Assembly (NCBI RefSeq): GCF_900107285.1
Contig: NZ_FNPK01000007.1
Location: 124,001 to 188,000 of the forward strand
Source of the DNA: Acinetobacter kyonggiensis
Lineage (GTDB): Bacteria > Pseudomonadota > Gammaproteobacteria > Pseudomonadales > Moraxellaceae
Direction: 5' to 3'
Length of the DNA stretch: 64,000 bases
Shown one piece after another: positions 47,142 to 57,596 of the stretch. The notes under the pieces are model-generated. The model worked only from the letters and a program-made list of their open reading frames with translations, was not told where the DNA came from and made no database searches. The translations under genes and the position numbers were made by a program. The number at the start of each line of letters is the position of its first letter. Position 1 is the first letter of the stretch.

Positions 47142-48470
47142 TTACTCTGCTTCTTCTTGAGTTTCATTTTCTGTGGGTTTTTCAAGTAAGCGAGTAACCA
47201 GTAATTGGTCTATCTTGAAATGGTCGACATCAACCACTTCAAATTTATAACCATCAAAATTCACGGCATCGGCAGGGCGTGGAATTTTACGCAACTTATA
47301 CATCATAAAACCAGCGATCGTCTCATAATTTTCATCATCTGGCATTTCATTAATTTCAAGTGCATGTTTAATATCTTCAATAGGCGTGCTGCCATCAATC
47401 AGCCATGAATTGTTATCACGTTTAATAATTTGCTGATCGGCTTCAATCGGAGTCACCCAATCGCCCATGACGGTAATCATAATATCGGAGAGGGTAATTA
47501 CACCAACTACCAAGGCATATTCGTTAATAACAACCGCAAATTTCTCTTTGGTTGAACGGAACCGATCCAGTAATTCAGACAAGGTTAATGTATCTGGAAT
47601 AGTCAGCACGTTACGAATAGTATTTTCATTCAATTGCAGTAAAGATTGATTGTTTAGAATGCGCACTAAAATATCTTTGGCATCAATATAGCCAATCACA
47701 TCATCAATATTTTCACTACAGACCACAAACTTAGAATATGGATATTCTGCTAGTTTTTGGCGAATGCTGGCTTCAGACTCTTTTAAAGTAAAAAACACCA
47801 CATTTTCACGTGTGGTCATACTTGAAGGTACATTGCGTTCTTCAAGTTCAAATACATTTTCAATAAAATGATGTTCTTGCTTTTGTAGCACACCAGCTTG
47901 CGCACCAGCATCCATGACGGCTGAAATATCTGCGAAGGTAATATTATCGTCACGAATGGTATTAACTTTAAACAAACGGAACAATAAATTCGCGATGGCA
48001 TTAATAATCCAAGCCAATGGTTTGCAGACTTTAATAAAGATTTGAATGGGATTAATGACAGAGACCGCAATTTTTTCTGGTGCGATCATCGCCAAGCGTT
48101 TCGGCATTAAATCTGCAAAAAGAATAAACAGTGAGGTCACTAAGGTAAAGGAGAGCGCAAAACCAATCGTTTCCGTCCAAGGACCGACATAGACACGATC
48201 AATCAGCGTGACAAAATAGGGGCGAAAGGCAGCCTCACCTAAAATACCACCCAGAATGGCAACGGCATTTAAGCCAATTTGTGAAGCAGCAAAGAAGTCA
48301 GCAGATTGTGCTTGTAAGTCTAAAACTCTCTGTGCGCGTTCATCGCCAGATTCAGCAAGAATTTTAAGTTTGACCTTACGTGCACCAGCAAGGGCAATTT
48401 CAGTTAAAGAGAGGAAACCGGCTCCTGCAATCAGTATTACGATGATGAGGATATTCTGGAAAAGGCTCAC
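47142..48470 (-). CDS. CNNM/CorC-HlyC family membrane transporter (hemolysin-like)
   Basis: The 442-residue protein has an N-terminal DUF21/CNNM domain with three or four membrane helices (about 5-25, 60-85, 95-125, 135-160), a pair of CBS domains (about 205-335, including VICSEN-like and VVINEYALVVGVITLSDIM) and a C-terminal CorC_HlyC domain (from about 350). Members move or sense Mg2+ or Co2+; the old name hemolysin is misleading. It is separated from the LysR gene by 128 bp that include a hairpin (48525-48549, GAGGTAGTA/TACTACCTC). Confidence 0.92.
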   Translation of the reverse strand: MSLFQNILIIVILIAGAGFLSLTEIALAGARKVKLKILAESGDERAQRVLDLQAQSADFFAASQIGLNAVAILGGILGEAAFRPYFVTLIDRVYVGPWTETIGFALSFTLVTSLFILFADLMPKRLAMIAPEKIAVSVINPIQIFIKVCKPLAWIINAIANLLFRLFKVNTIRDDNITFADISAVMDAGAQAGVLQKQEHHFIENVFELEERNVPSSMTTRENVVFFTLKESEASIRQKLAEYPYSKFVVCSENIDDVIGYIDAKDILVRILNNQSLLQLNENTIRNVLTIPDTLTLSELLDRFRSTKEKFAVVINEYALVVGVITLSDIMITVMGDWVTPIEADQQIIKRDNNSWLIDGSTPIEDIKHALEINEMPDDENYETIAGFMMYKLRKIPRPADAVNFDGYKFEVVDVDHFKIDQLLVTRLLEKPTENETQEEAE

Positions 48471-48598
48471 GAATCCACCTGTAGATCATCATTATTATGG
48501 AATATTTTTAACACAAAAGAACGGGAGGTAGTAAAGAGATTACTACCTCGATAGGCACAGTATAAGCTTAAAAAAGAAGAATTTAAGAATTTTTCTGT

Positions 48599-49588
48599 TT
48601 AATAGTGAGAAAATTGTGAGTTATTCATAAGAAATTCACGATTTTCTTCTTCAATCATTTGACGAGCAACGTACAGAATAAGCTGACGTAACCAGCGGTG
48701 TGCAGGATGATGATGCAATAACGGACACCAAGCCATTTTTAATTCAAATTCAGGAATATAGAACGGTGGGTCTTTAATCAGTAAATTTGAATTGTTTGAT
48801 TGTAGATGTGCAATACGGCTAGGCAGCGTTGCAATCAAATCGACATTCGATGCCAAAAGAGCAGGCATTTGATAATGACGGGTAAAGACGGAAATCTTAC
48901 GTTTTTGACCAATACGTTCTAGTGCTTGATCAATCCAACCCAGTCCAGCTTGTTTTTCAGGATTGACCCCGAAACCAACGCCCATACCTGTTTTAGATAC
49001 CCAAATATGCTGTGCATCTAAATAGCTTTTGAGATTTAAATTGGATGCCGCAGGGTGCTTATTGTTGAGTAAACAAGAAAAGCTGTCACGCCAAACCAAG
49101 ACTTGGTGAAAGCTTTGTGGAATTTCATTAAAGCGATTAATGGCCAAATCAACTTTACCTTGCTCCATGTCACGGTATGACACGTCACTTGGGGTTAAAA
49201 AGTCAAGAACGACATTTGGCGCTTCAGAGCGTAGGGCTTTGACGAGACGAGGAACCAGCGTTGCTTCAGCATAGTCGGAGGTCATAATGCGGAAGACACG
49301 GTTCGAGGTATAAGGACGAAATTCGGTACGTGGTTCCAAGATCATGGATAAATCAGACAAGGCATCACGAATACGGGGTTGAAGTTCGAGTGCACGTTCT
49401 GTTGGGGTCATCCCTTCAGAAGAACGAATAAGGAGAGGATCATTAAATAAATTACGTAAACGACGTAAAATATTACTCATGGCGGGTTGGGTAACGCCCA
49501 ATTGTTCTGCTGCGCGGGTTACATTTTTTTCACGTAAAAGTACATCGAGGTAAATTAATAGATTGAGGTCGACACGCTCCAAATTCAT
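48599..49588 (-). CDS. LysR-type transcriptional regulator
   Basis: The 329-residue regulator has a winged helix-turn-helix at residues 1-65 (DLNLLIYLDVLLREKNVTRAA then QLGVTQPAMSNILRRLR) and a periplasmic-binding-like effector domain. It resembles the NodD/LeuO/PcpR-type branch, as the start is VDLNLL. I chose ATG 49588; TTG 49609 would add seven residues. It diverges from aceA with 814 bp between them, so control of glyoxylate metabolism is possible but not shown. The effector is unknown. Confidence 0.9.
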   Translation of the reverse strand: MNLERVDLNLLIYLDVLLREKNVTRAAEQLGVTQPAMSNILRRLRNLFNDPLLIRSSEGMTPTERALELQPRIRDALSDLSMILEPRTEFRPYTSNRVFRIMTSDYAEATLVPRLVKALRSEAPNVVLDFLTPSDVSYRDMEQGKVDLAINRFNEIPQSFHQVLVWRDSFSCLLNNKHPAASNLNLKSYLDAQHIWVSKTGMGVGFGVNPEKQAGLGWIDQALERIGQKRKISVFTRHYQMPALLASNVDLIATLPSRIAHLQSNNSNLLIKDPPFYIPEFELKMAWCPLLHHHPAHRWLRQLILYVARQMIEEENREFLMNNSQFSHY

Positions 49589-50402
49589 ATAAGAAATACC
49601 GATAATCAAGCCATGAAATTATGTTGATTATGCCATAAGCAGCAAGGCTTGTGTAGGAAATATGATGAAAAAAAAGACGTTATAAAATAGAATCATATAT
49701 GGTTCTATTATGGTGCAGTGTGTTCTTTTTTGTTGCAAAATCTGTGACAGGATGAACTTATTTTTAAGCCAGCTACATATAATTTCTGATCTAGGGTGAA
49801 CCTATCTTTTGTATTTTAACGATTGAATGATGGCTACGGCAATTGTCAGTAGACAAAGCATATTGCACTTTTATTCGAGGTGGTTAAATGCAATTTATTT
49901 TAATGTGATTGTCGTTCGGAAGCCTTAAGTTTAGATCGTGTAGCCGTTTTTAAAAACCTTGATATTGACTTGATGGCAACGAAAGCTTGGCTACTTAATA
50001 GGGTGAAATTATAAGCTGTGATTATTTTAGACATGCTGCTTATAAAACAGGTGAAAGCTGAGTTATTGTATAAAAACAGTCTTATTGATAAGTTTGAGAC
50101 TTAGGTCTAATAAAGAAAAAATAGGGAGCTGAATCTATTTTTACTGTGGAAAACAAAACAGGGTAAGCTTATTAAATTAATAAAAACAATAATTTAAAAA
50201 TATACATCATAATTATAATACGACTTTGATCTACATATTTTTTAAATAAATATTGAAAATCAACACAGAATATTGGATTAATTTTTTGACTCGATCTAAG
50301 CTGTATCCATAACAACGAAGCGCTCTAAATCTGAACAATTGAATACCGAGCAGATTTATTCCTTCGATTGATGAAATCCTAAAATTATATACAGGAAATA
50401 TC
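49589..50402. other. Long intergenic region upstream of aceA
   Basis: This 814-bp stretch has no convincing gene. It holds a hairpin (49687-49710, AATAGAATC/GGTTCTATT), a possible promoter of aceA (TTGACT at 50286-50291, 17 bases, ATAACA) and a small inverted repeat AAATCTG/CAGATTT in the aceA leader (50327-50358). A 33-codon ATG frame at 49827 has no ribosome site. The length suggests a regulatory region or a decayed gene. Confidence 0.45.
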
Positions 50403-52004
50403 ATGACTACATACCAAACAGCGATTGATGCAATCCGCGAATTAAAAGCGAAATTCGGCAACACTTGGCGCGATATTAGCCCAGAAGATGCTGCGCGTAT
50501 GCAAATGCAAAACCAATTCAAAACTGGTTTAGATATTGCTAAATATACTGCTGCTATTATGCGTCGTGATATGGCTGAATATGATGCTGACACTAGCAAA
50601 TATACTCAATCTTTGGGTTGCTGGCACGGTTTCATTGCGCAACAAAAAATGATTGCGAACAAAAAATACTTCGGTACAACTGACAAGCGTTACATCTACC
50701 TTTCTGGTTGGATGGTTGCTGCACTTCGTTCAGAATTCGGTCCTTTACCTGACCAATCTATGCACGAAAAAACTTCAGTACCTGCTTTAATCGAAGAAAT
50801 CTACACTTTCCTTCGTCAGGCTGATGCAAAAGAATTAAACGATTTGTTCCGTGCGCTTAAAAAAGCAAACGAAACTGGTGATGCTGCTAAAGCTGCTGAA
50901 ATTACTGCTCAAATCGACGGTTTCCAAACTCACGTTGTGCCAATTATTGCGGACATCGATGCTGGTTTCGGTAACGAAGAAGCGACTTACTTACTTGCGA
51001 AGAAAATGATCGAAGCGGGTGCTTGTGCACTACAAATCGAAAACCAAGTTTCTGATGCGAAACAATGTGGTCACCAAGCTGGTAAAGTAACAGTTCCACA
51101 TGAAGACTTCATCTCTAAAATCCATGCATTACGTTATGCATTCTTAGAAATGGGTCTTGATGACGGTATCATCGTTGCGCGTACTGACTCTGAAGGCGCT
51201 GACTTGACTCAAAAAATCCCAGTGGTTAAAGAGCCAGGCGACATCGCTTCTCAATACATCGGTTTCCTAGACACAGTTGAAATTGACATTGCTGATGCTC
51301 AAGAAGACGAAATCTTGATCAAACGTGATGGTAAATTACACCGTCCTAAACGTTTAGCTTCTGGCTTGTACCAGTTCCGTGCTGACACGCAAATTGACCG
51401 TGTGGTACTTGACTGTGTATCTAGCTTACAAAACGGTGCTGACTTACTTTGGATCGAAACTGCGACTCCAAACGTTGAAGAAATCGCTCACATGGTTAAC
51501 CGTGTGAAAGAAACAGTTCCAAATGCGAAGCTTGTTTATAACAACAGCCCATCATTCAACTGGACTTTAAACTTCCGTCAACAGTCTTATGACCGTTTCG
51601 TTGCTGAAGGTAAAGACGTTTCTGCTTACGACCGTGCTAAATTAATGAGCGCTGAGTATGACGAAACTGAATTAGCTGCTGATGCTGATGAAAAAGTTCG
51701 TACATTCCAAGCAGATGCTTCTCGTGAAGCGGGTGTGTTCCATCACTTGATCACACTTCCGACTTACCACACAGCTGCTCTTTCTACACATGAGCTTGCT
51801 AAAGGTTACTTCGGCGATCAAGGTATGCTTGCTTATGTTGCTGGCGTACAACGTAAAGAAATCCGCGGTACAATCGCATGTGTTAAACACCAAGCAATGG
51901 CTGGTTCTGACATCGGTGATGATCACAAAGAAATCTTCTCTGGCGACAATGCACTTAAAGCGCATGATGATGCTAAAAACACAATGAACCAATTCGGTGG
52001 TTAA
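50403..52004 (+). CDS. aceA: Isocitrate lyase
   Basis: AceA splits isocitrate to succinate and glyoxylate, the first step of the glyoxylate shunt needed for growth on acetate or alkanes. The 533 residues belong to the long-form enzymes of Acinetobacter and Pseudomonas. The catalytic loop is KQCGH (in DAKQCGHQAGK), and metal-site motifs VPIIADIDAGFGN and YNNSPSFNW are present. The TACAGGAAATATC before ATG 50403 contains the ribosome site. Malate synthase is not in the window. It links functionally to the alkane genes at 13.6-15 kb. Confidence 0.96.
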   Translation: MTTYQTAIDAIRELKAKFGNTWRDISPEDAARMQMQNQFKTGLDIAKYTAAIMRRDMAEYDADTSKYTQSLGCWHGFIAQQKMIANKKYFGTTDKRYIYLSGWMVAALRSEFGPLPDQSMHEKTSVPALIEEIYTFLRQADAKELNDLFRALKKANETGDAAKAAEITAQIDGFQTHVVPIIADIDAGFGNEEATYLLAKKMIEAGACALQIENQVSDAKQCGHQAGKVTVPHEDFISKIHALRYAFLEMGLDDGIIVARTDSEGADLTQKIPVVKEPGDIASQYIGFLDTVEIDIADAQEDEILIKRDGKLHRPKRLASGLYQFRADTQIDRVVLDCVSSLQNGADLLWIETATPNVEEIAHMVNRVKETVPNAKLVYNNSPSFNWTLNFRQQSYDRFVAEGKDVSAYDRAKLMSAEYDETELAADADEKVRTFQADASREAGVFHHLITLPTYHTAALSTHELAKGYFGDQGMLAYVAGVQRKEIRGTIACVKHQAMAGSDIGDDHKEIFSGDNALKAHDDAKNTMNQFGG

Positions 52005-52022
52005 TCCTCCCAACTGATTCAG

Positions 52023-52051
52023 AAAAAACCCTGCGAAAGCAGGGTTTTTTT
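52023..52051 (+). terminator. aceA terminator
   Basis: AAAAAACCCTGC pairs with GCAGGGTTTTTT around GAAA. Confidence 0.9.
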
Positions 52052-52132
52052 ATGACTTTTACTTGAAATAAGAACAAGAGATAAAGATTAAGGGAGCTAA
52101 AAGGTTTGGATTTATATGATTAACTTCAATGG

Positions 52133-52507
52133 TTAAGAGATTAAAATCAGCAGCCACGTAATAAAAATAATACTTAAAGCCACAAATTGCGCGGCACTAC
52201 CCATATCTTTGGCATTTTTTGAAAGTGTATGTTTTTCTAAAGAAATACGATCAACAACTGCCTCAATCGCGGAATTAAATAATTCCACAATCAGTGCCAA
52301 TAAACAAACAGCAATCATTAATGCTTGTTCTACGCGGGATACATCAAGCAAAAAACTACTGGGAATGAGCAGCACATTTAAAAACGTAATTTGCCGAAAA
52401 GCAGCTTCATTGAAAAATGCGGCTTTAAAACCAGACAGGGAATATGAGGTGGCATTTACAATGCGTTTTAAGCCTGTTGAGCCTTTGAAGGGAGAATATG
52501 GGTTCAT
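52133..52507 (-). CDS. dgkA: Diacylglycerol kinase
   Basis: DgkA phosphorylates diacylglycerol in the inner membrane and recycles lipid by-products of envelope synthesis. The 124 residues have three membrane helices and the family signature VELFNSAIEAVVDRISLEKH followed by AKDMGSAAQ, with the catalytic Glu and Asn. Start ATG 52507. It is a single gene convergent with aceA. Confidence 0.95.
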   Translation of the reverse strand: MNPYSPFKGSTGLKRIVNATSYSLSGFKAAFFNEAAFRQITFLNVLLIPSSFLLDVSRVEQALMIAVCLLALIVELFNSAIEAVVDRISLEKHTLSKNAKDMGSAAQFVALSIIFITWLLILIS

Positions 52508-52832
52508 AACTCAAATTTTTCATCAATTTCAGACAAAATAGAGCAAATTTATTAAACCGAGATTAATTTCCAAAAGGTTTATTTAAAAAATGACAGTGTT
52601 TAAGCAAGTATGAACGGTGTGATGATAAATACGGAAAATTATCATAGGATAATTTGGACTCTATATCGCCCATCTTCATTGTTTCTCCTTATTTGTAGTG
52701 AAAAATTATTTTTCTGTTAAATGTTATTGTGTTTTGACTTTTAGTCACTGAATATCAACATAAATTTGCTAAATTAAAAAACAGTTTTTGCATGTTTAGC
52801 AATCTCACCTTTTTATACTGCGATCAAGTCAT
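52508..52832. other. Divergent intergenic region dgkA/RND
   Basis: This 325-bp gap holds the promoters of both genes. An inverted repeat TTGCTAAA...TTTAGCAA (52766-52802, 21 bases between the arms) lies 30 bases before the pump gene and could be an operator or a leader hairpin. No gene is seen. Confidence 0.4.
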
Positions 52833-55800
52833 ATGCTGTCGAAATTTTTTATTCAACGCCCCATCTTTGCTGGCGTATTGGCTATTATTGTCATGGCTTT
52901 TGGGCTTTTCGCAGTGTTGAATTTACCTGTAGAGCGCTATCCAGACATTGCACCACCACGCATTACCGTAAGTGCAACCTATACGGGTGCATCGGCTGAA
53001 ACGGTAGAAGAGAGTGTTACCCAAGTTTTAGAACAGCAAATTAAAGGCATTGATGATTTACTGTATTTTAGTTCCAGTAGTGATTCATCTGGTCGTAGTC
53101 GAATTAGTATAAGTTTTGAAAATGGCACAGATCCAGATACCGCTCAAGTTCAAGTTCAAAATGCCATTAATGGTGTACTGAATCGTTTGCCTGAAGATGT
53201 ACAGCGTCAAGGGGTCAATGTCTTTAAGTCATTGGGCGATACCCATATGGTGATTGGCTTGTACGATGCTTCGGGGAAAAGTGACAATATTGAGTTGTCC
53301 GATTATATGATGACCCATTTGGAACAAGATTTAGCGCGTATTGAAGGCATTGGTGAAGTGGATGTTTTTGGCTCACAATATGCCATGCGCATTTGGTTAA
53401 ATCCCTTAAAATTAAAACAATATAACTTAATGCCCAGTGATATTCGTGCCGCAGTCGAAGCACAGAATACTCAAGTAGCTGCTGGGGCAATCGGTGACTT
53501 ACCTGTTGTAAAAGATCAGTATTTAAATGCTAAAGTGACTTCAGGCTCACGCTTAAAAAGCGTTGAGGAATTTGAAAATATCATTGTTAAATCGAGCAGA
53601 GACGGTAGTTTTATCTATTTAAAAGATGTTGCACGCATTGAGCTAGGTGCGGAAAACTATCAGTCGTTTAATACCATTAATGGTTTTCCTTCTGCGGGAA
53701 TGGGGATTTCTTTAGCCTCAGGTGCCAATGCTTTAGCGACTTCGGCCTTAATTAAAGCTGAAGTCGATCATCTGACCGCACAATTGCCTGATGGCTATCA
53801 GCTAGTTTATCCACGGGATAATACGCCATTTGTCCAAGAATCGATTAAGGAAGTCGTTAAAACATTGTTTGAAGCCATTTTGTTGGTGATCGTGGTGATG
53901 TTTATTTTTCTACAAAATTGGCGCGCGACACTGATTCCAACCATTACTGTACCTGTGGTGATTTTAGGGACGATGGCAGTGTTGTCTGTGCTGGGCATGA
54001 GTATCAACACTTTAACTTTGTTTGCCTTAGTCTTGGCGATAGGGCTTTTGGTTGATGATGCGATTGTGGTGGTTGAAAATGTTGAACGCTTGATGCACGA
54101 GAAAAATTTAACCGCAAAACAAGCATCGATTGAGTCGATGCAAGAAATTAGCGGTGCATTGATTGGGATTACCTTAGTGCTGACGGCGGTATTTATTCCG
54201 ATGGCATTTTTTAGTGGCTCGACTGGCGTGATTTATCGTCAATTTTCAATGACTTTAGTGGCTGCTATGGCTTTATCCTTGGCTGTGGCACTGATTTTAA
54301 CCCCCGCTTTATGTGCGCTGATTTTAAAACCGAATCCACAACCTGCCAAATGGGCACTGTGGTTTAATCAACAATTAGAGCGTTTAAAGCAGCATTATTT
54401 AAAATTATCCAAGCTGACGATTCAGCACAAAGCCATTTCCCTTGTTGTTTTTGTCGCACTAATTACCATTTTTGCTTTGTTCTATCGTGCTTTACCCACC
54501 AGTTTTATCCCCAGTGAAGATCAGGGCATTTTAAATGTGCAGTTTAAACTGGTGGATGGCGCACCCATGTCAAAAAGTCGAGACATTGGTGAACAGATTC
54601 GACAATATTTTTTAGAATATGAAAAAGATAATGTTAATTTGGTGATGGTTCGCTATGGGCGTAATTTTTCTGGCACAGGGCAAAATTTGGGTCAGGGTTT
54701 TATTGCATTAAAACATTGGGATGAGCGTTCTGGGCAAGAAAACTCAGCGCAAGCCGTCCGTGAGCGTGCTTTAAAATATTTTAAAAATAATCCGAATGCA
54801 CAAATTAATGTGAGTTTGCCATCTTCGGTCAGTGGTTTAGGTCAAACCGATGGATTGGATTTTTGGATTCGTGATGTGAATGGTCAAGGTCGTCAGTACC
54901 TAGAGCGTGAATTTAAACAATTACAAGAACAAGCAAAACAATATGCGACTTTTGAAAACCTCGACAAGCGTTCCAATCCAGACAAAGCCGAACTCAAGGT
55001 CAATGTCGATCAGAAACTTGCCATGGCAAATGGATTGTCGCAAGCTGCCATTAATAGCACATTATCCAGTGCATGGGGCGGCAGCTATATCAATGATTTT
55101 ATTGACCGTGGTCGAATTAAACGGGTCATGATGCAAGGGGATGCCGAATTCCGTTCAAAGCCAGAAGATTTGCAATATTGGTCTGTGCGTAATGATCTAA
55201 ATCAAATGGTTTCCTTTAGTCATTTTGCCAATGTGACTTGGAGCGGTGGCCCTGAAGTGGTCAATCGCTATATGGGTTATACGGCATTGCAAATGGAAGC
55301 GGATACCGCTAAAAATGTCAGTTCTGGAGCTGCCATGCAAGATGTCACTCAACTGGTTGAACAGCAATCGGGTATTGATGTGGCATGGAGCGGGTTATCT
55401 TTTGAAGAGCAAAAATCCAGTAACCAATCACTGCTGTTATATCTGGTGTCGATTGGCTTTATTTTTCTATGCTTAGCTGCACTTTATGAAAGTTGGTCTA
55501 TTCCGACTGCGGTGATGAGTGCGATTCCGCTCGGAATAGGTGGCAATATCTTATTTAGTTACTTTGTTGGCTTCCCTAATGACATTTATTTCCAAATTGC
55601 GTTACTGACCACCATTGGCCTGTCTTGTAAAAATGCCATTTTAATTGTTGAGTTTGCATCCTTAGCGCAGCAACAAGGTAAAAATGCCATTGAAGCTGCA
55701 TTGGAAGGTGCAAGCTTACGCTTACGTCCTATTCTGATGACGTCATTGGCATTTGGTGCAGGTGTGATTCCATTGGTCTTTGCTTTTGGTGCGGGTGCTG

Positions 55801-55934
55801 CCAGTCGTCAGGAAATAGGCGTGAGTGTGTTAGGTGGGGTTATTTTTGCAACCATTTTGGTGCTGATTTTTATTCCATTTATGTATGTATTGATACGGGG
55901 TATTTTTAAAACCAAGTCTGTTAGCAAAAGATAA
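52833..55934 (+). CDS. RND efflux transporter, HAE-1 permease subunit (orphan)
   Basis: The 1033-residue protein has the AcrB/AdeB layout: membrane helix 1 (IFAGVLAIIVMAFGLFAVL), a large periplasmic loop, helices 2-6 with the proton-relay pair in LLVDDAIVVVENVE, a second loop and helices 8-12. It would export drugs or other amphiphiles in a trimer driven by protons. No membrane-fusion protein or outer-membrane channel gene lies beside it, so it must borrow partners. The start ATG 52833 lacks a strong ribosome site. Confidence 0.93.
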   Translation: MLSKFFIQRPIFAGVLAIIVMAFGLFAVLNLPVERYPDIAPPRITVSATYTGASAETVEESVTQVLEQQIKGIDDLLYFSSSSDSSGRSRISISFENGTDPDTAQVQVQNAINGVLNRLPEDVQRQGVNVFKSLGDTHMVIGLYDASGKSDNIELSDYMMTHLEQDLARIEGIGEVDVFGSQYAMRIWLNPLKLKQYNLMPSDIRAAVEAQNTQVAAGAIGDLPVVKDQYLNAKVTSGSRLKSVEEFENIIVKSSRDGSFIYLKDVARIELGAENYQSFNTINGFPSAGMGISLASGANALATSALIKAEVDHLTAQLPDGYQLVYPRDNTPFVQESIKEVVKTLFEAILLVIVVMFIFLQNWRATLIPTITVPVVILGTMAVLSVLGMSINTLTLFALVLAIGLLVDDAIVVVENVERLMHEKNLTAKQASIESMQEISGALIGITLVLTAVFIPMAFFSGSTGVIYRQFSMTLVAAMALSLAVALILTPALCALILKPNPQPAKWALWFNQQLERLKQHYLKLSKLTIQHKAISLVVFVALITIFALFYRALPTSFIPSEDQGILNVQFKLVDGAPMSKSRDIGEQIRQYFLEYEKDNVNLVMVRYGRNFSGTGQNLGQGFIALKHWDERSGQENSAQAVRERALKYFKNNPNAQINVSLPSSVSGLGQTDGLDFWIRDVNGQGRQYLEREFKQLQEQAKQYATFENLDKRSNPDKAELKVNVDQKLAMANGLSQAAINSTLSSAWGGSYINDFIDRGRIKRVMMQGDAEFRSKPEDLQYWSVRNDLNQMVSFSHFANVTWSGGPEVVNRYMGYTALQMEADTAKNVSSGAAMQDVTQLVEQQSGIDVAWSGLSFEEQKSSNQSLLLYLVSIGFIFLCLAALYESWSIPTAVMSAIPLGIGGNILFSYFVGFPNDIYFQIALLTTIGLSCKNAILIVEFASLAQQQGKNAIEAALEGASLRLRPILMTSLAFGAGVIPLVFAFGAGAASRQEIGVSVLGGVIFATILVLIFIPFMYVLIRGIFKTKSVSKR

Positions 55935-56171
55935 GTGATTAAATTGTTTATGTTTTGTTGTAAAAGTTGAGAAAGGTAAAAGTTGTTTGTAGTATTGCTG
56001 CGCCGTATGAACGGTTTGATGAGGATTAAATCCCTAAATGGACAGGTACAGTTGTCAGAAACACCAAACTTCAAACATCTATATTTACCAACATGATTAT
56101 GTGGGTCTATTCGGCAGATAAAAAGATAGCCGTTGCAGCCTCATTATCTATGTTGGATAAGAGGGGCGAGC

Positions 56172-57509
56172 ATGAGCTACAACAACTTTTTATACCTTTT
56201 AAATGATGCATTAAGCAATCAAGATATTTCATTGGCATTAGACTCCGTCAAAACATTTAAAGCCGCAGATTTAGCTGATATTTTGGCGCAATTACCTTTA
56301 GAAAATAGTCAAAAACTGCTGCTGAATCTTCCTGCACGCGCCTATGTATTTTCATATTTAAAACCTGAAGAGCAAGTTAAATTTGCACAACTGTTAACTC
56401 GAATAGACTTGGCAGAAATTATGGGGGAAATGCCTTCAGATAAGCGTGTCGATTTATTTAAATGTTTAGATCACGAGCAGCAAAATGCCTTATTGCCTGC
56501 ATTGGCACAGGCCGAACGGGAAGATATTCGACAACTCTCTTCTTATGTCGAAGGTACGGCAGGGGCAATTATGAGCTCTGAATATGCCACCTTAAAGCCG
56601 AATATGTCGGTGAAAGATGCCATTAAAATGTTGCGTTATGAAGCACCCGATACAGAAACCATTTATTTAGCTTATGTACTTGATGAAGCAAGAAAGTTAC
56701 TTGGTGTTTTGTCACTAAAACAATTAATACTTGCCGAAGAAGAAAGCAATATTAGTAATTTAATGGCTACCGATATTATTTTTGCATATTTTGATACTGA
56801 TCAGGATGAAGTAGCAAAAACCATTGCTCGTTATGACTTACTGGCATTACCCATTGTAGATCAGGCTGGTGTGATGGTGGGTATTGTGACATATGATGAT
56901 GCGATGGATGTGGCCAGTGAAGAGGCAACGGAAGATTTTTTAAAATCTGGTGCTGTTGATGCATCATCTAAACTGAGTCTTAAATCTGCCTCGATATTAC
57001 AACTCTATCAAAAACGGGTGTATTGGTTGGTATTTCTTGTTTTTGGTAGTTTGTTATCAGGTCTGGGTATCGCACATTTTGAAGACATCATTGCTGCAAA
57101 TATTGTATTGGTGTTCTTTTTACCCTTACTGGTCGGAAGTGGCGGAAATGCAGGCTCCCAATCAGCAACTCTGATGGTACGTGCATTAGCAACGGGCGAT
57201 GTGCATTTTAAAGACTGGTTCTATTTATTGGGACGTGAAGGTTTGGTTGCGCTATGTTTAGGCGGAACAATGGCACTTGCAGTTTCACTTTTGGGATATT
57301 ACCGAGGTGACGAAATGGTCGCTTTAGTGCTTGCTCTGAGTATGATGGGTATTGTGCTTTTGGGCTGTTTAATTGGAATGAGTTTGCCTTTTGTGCTCAA
57401 TCGTTTTGGATTTGATCCTGCAAGTGCATCTGCACCATTGGTGACATCTATTTGTGATGCGACAGGTGTTCTGGTCTATTTATTCATAGCTTCACAACTA
57501 TTGCTATAG
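56172..57509 (+). CDS. mgtE: Magnesium transporter MgtE
   Basis: MgtE is a dimeric Mg2+ channel gated by its cytoplasmic domains. The 445 residues have the N domain (superhelical, 1-130), two CBS domains (about 130-265) and five membrane helices (from about 275). The pore phrase VGSGGNAGSQSATLMVRALATG is typical. I chose ATG 56172 with GAGGGGCGAGC before it; the frame is open upstream to 56133. No M-box-like leader was recognised in 55935-56171. Confidence 0.93.
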   Translation: MSYNNFLYLLNDALSNQDISLALDSVKTFKAADLADILAQLPLENSQKLLLNLPARAYVFSYLKPEEQVKFAQLLTRIDLAEIMGEMPSDKRVDLFKCLDHEQQNALLPALAQAEREDIRQLSSYVEGTAGAIMSSEYATLKPNMSVKDAIKMLRYEAPDTETIYLAYVLDEARKLLGVLSLKQLILAEEESNISNLMATDIIFAYFDTDQDEVAKTIARYDLLALPIVDQAGVMVGIVTYDDAMDVASEEATEDFLKSGAVDASSKLSLKSASILQLYQKRVYWLVFLVFGSLLSGLGIAHFEDIIAANIVLVFFLPLLVGSGGNAGSQSATLMVRALATGDVHFKDWFYLLGREGLVALCLGGTMALAVSLLGYYRGDEMVALVLALSMMGIVLLGCLIGMSLPFVLNRFGFDPASASAPLVTSICDATGVLVYLFIASQLLL

Positions 57510-57596
57510 CGGTATAGATAATAAATATACACACTTATTTTCAATTTATACTTTATTCTCAGAGCGATAACACAAATGTTTAAACAAGGCTAAAAC

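Noticed and set aside
49827..49928. 33-codon frame in the gap before aceA
   Set aside because: No ribosome site, no recognisable product and ordinary chance length.
55935..56171. Riboswitch (M-box or yybP-ykoY type) before mgtE
   Set aside because: I could not find the conserved core sequences of either class; only weak hairpins are seen.
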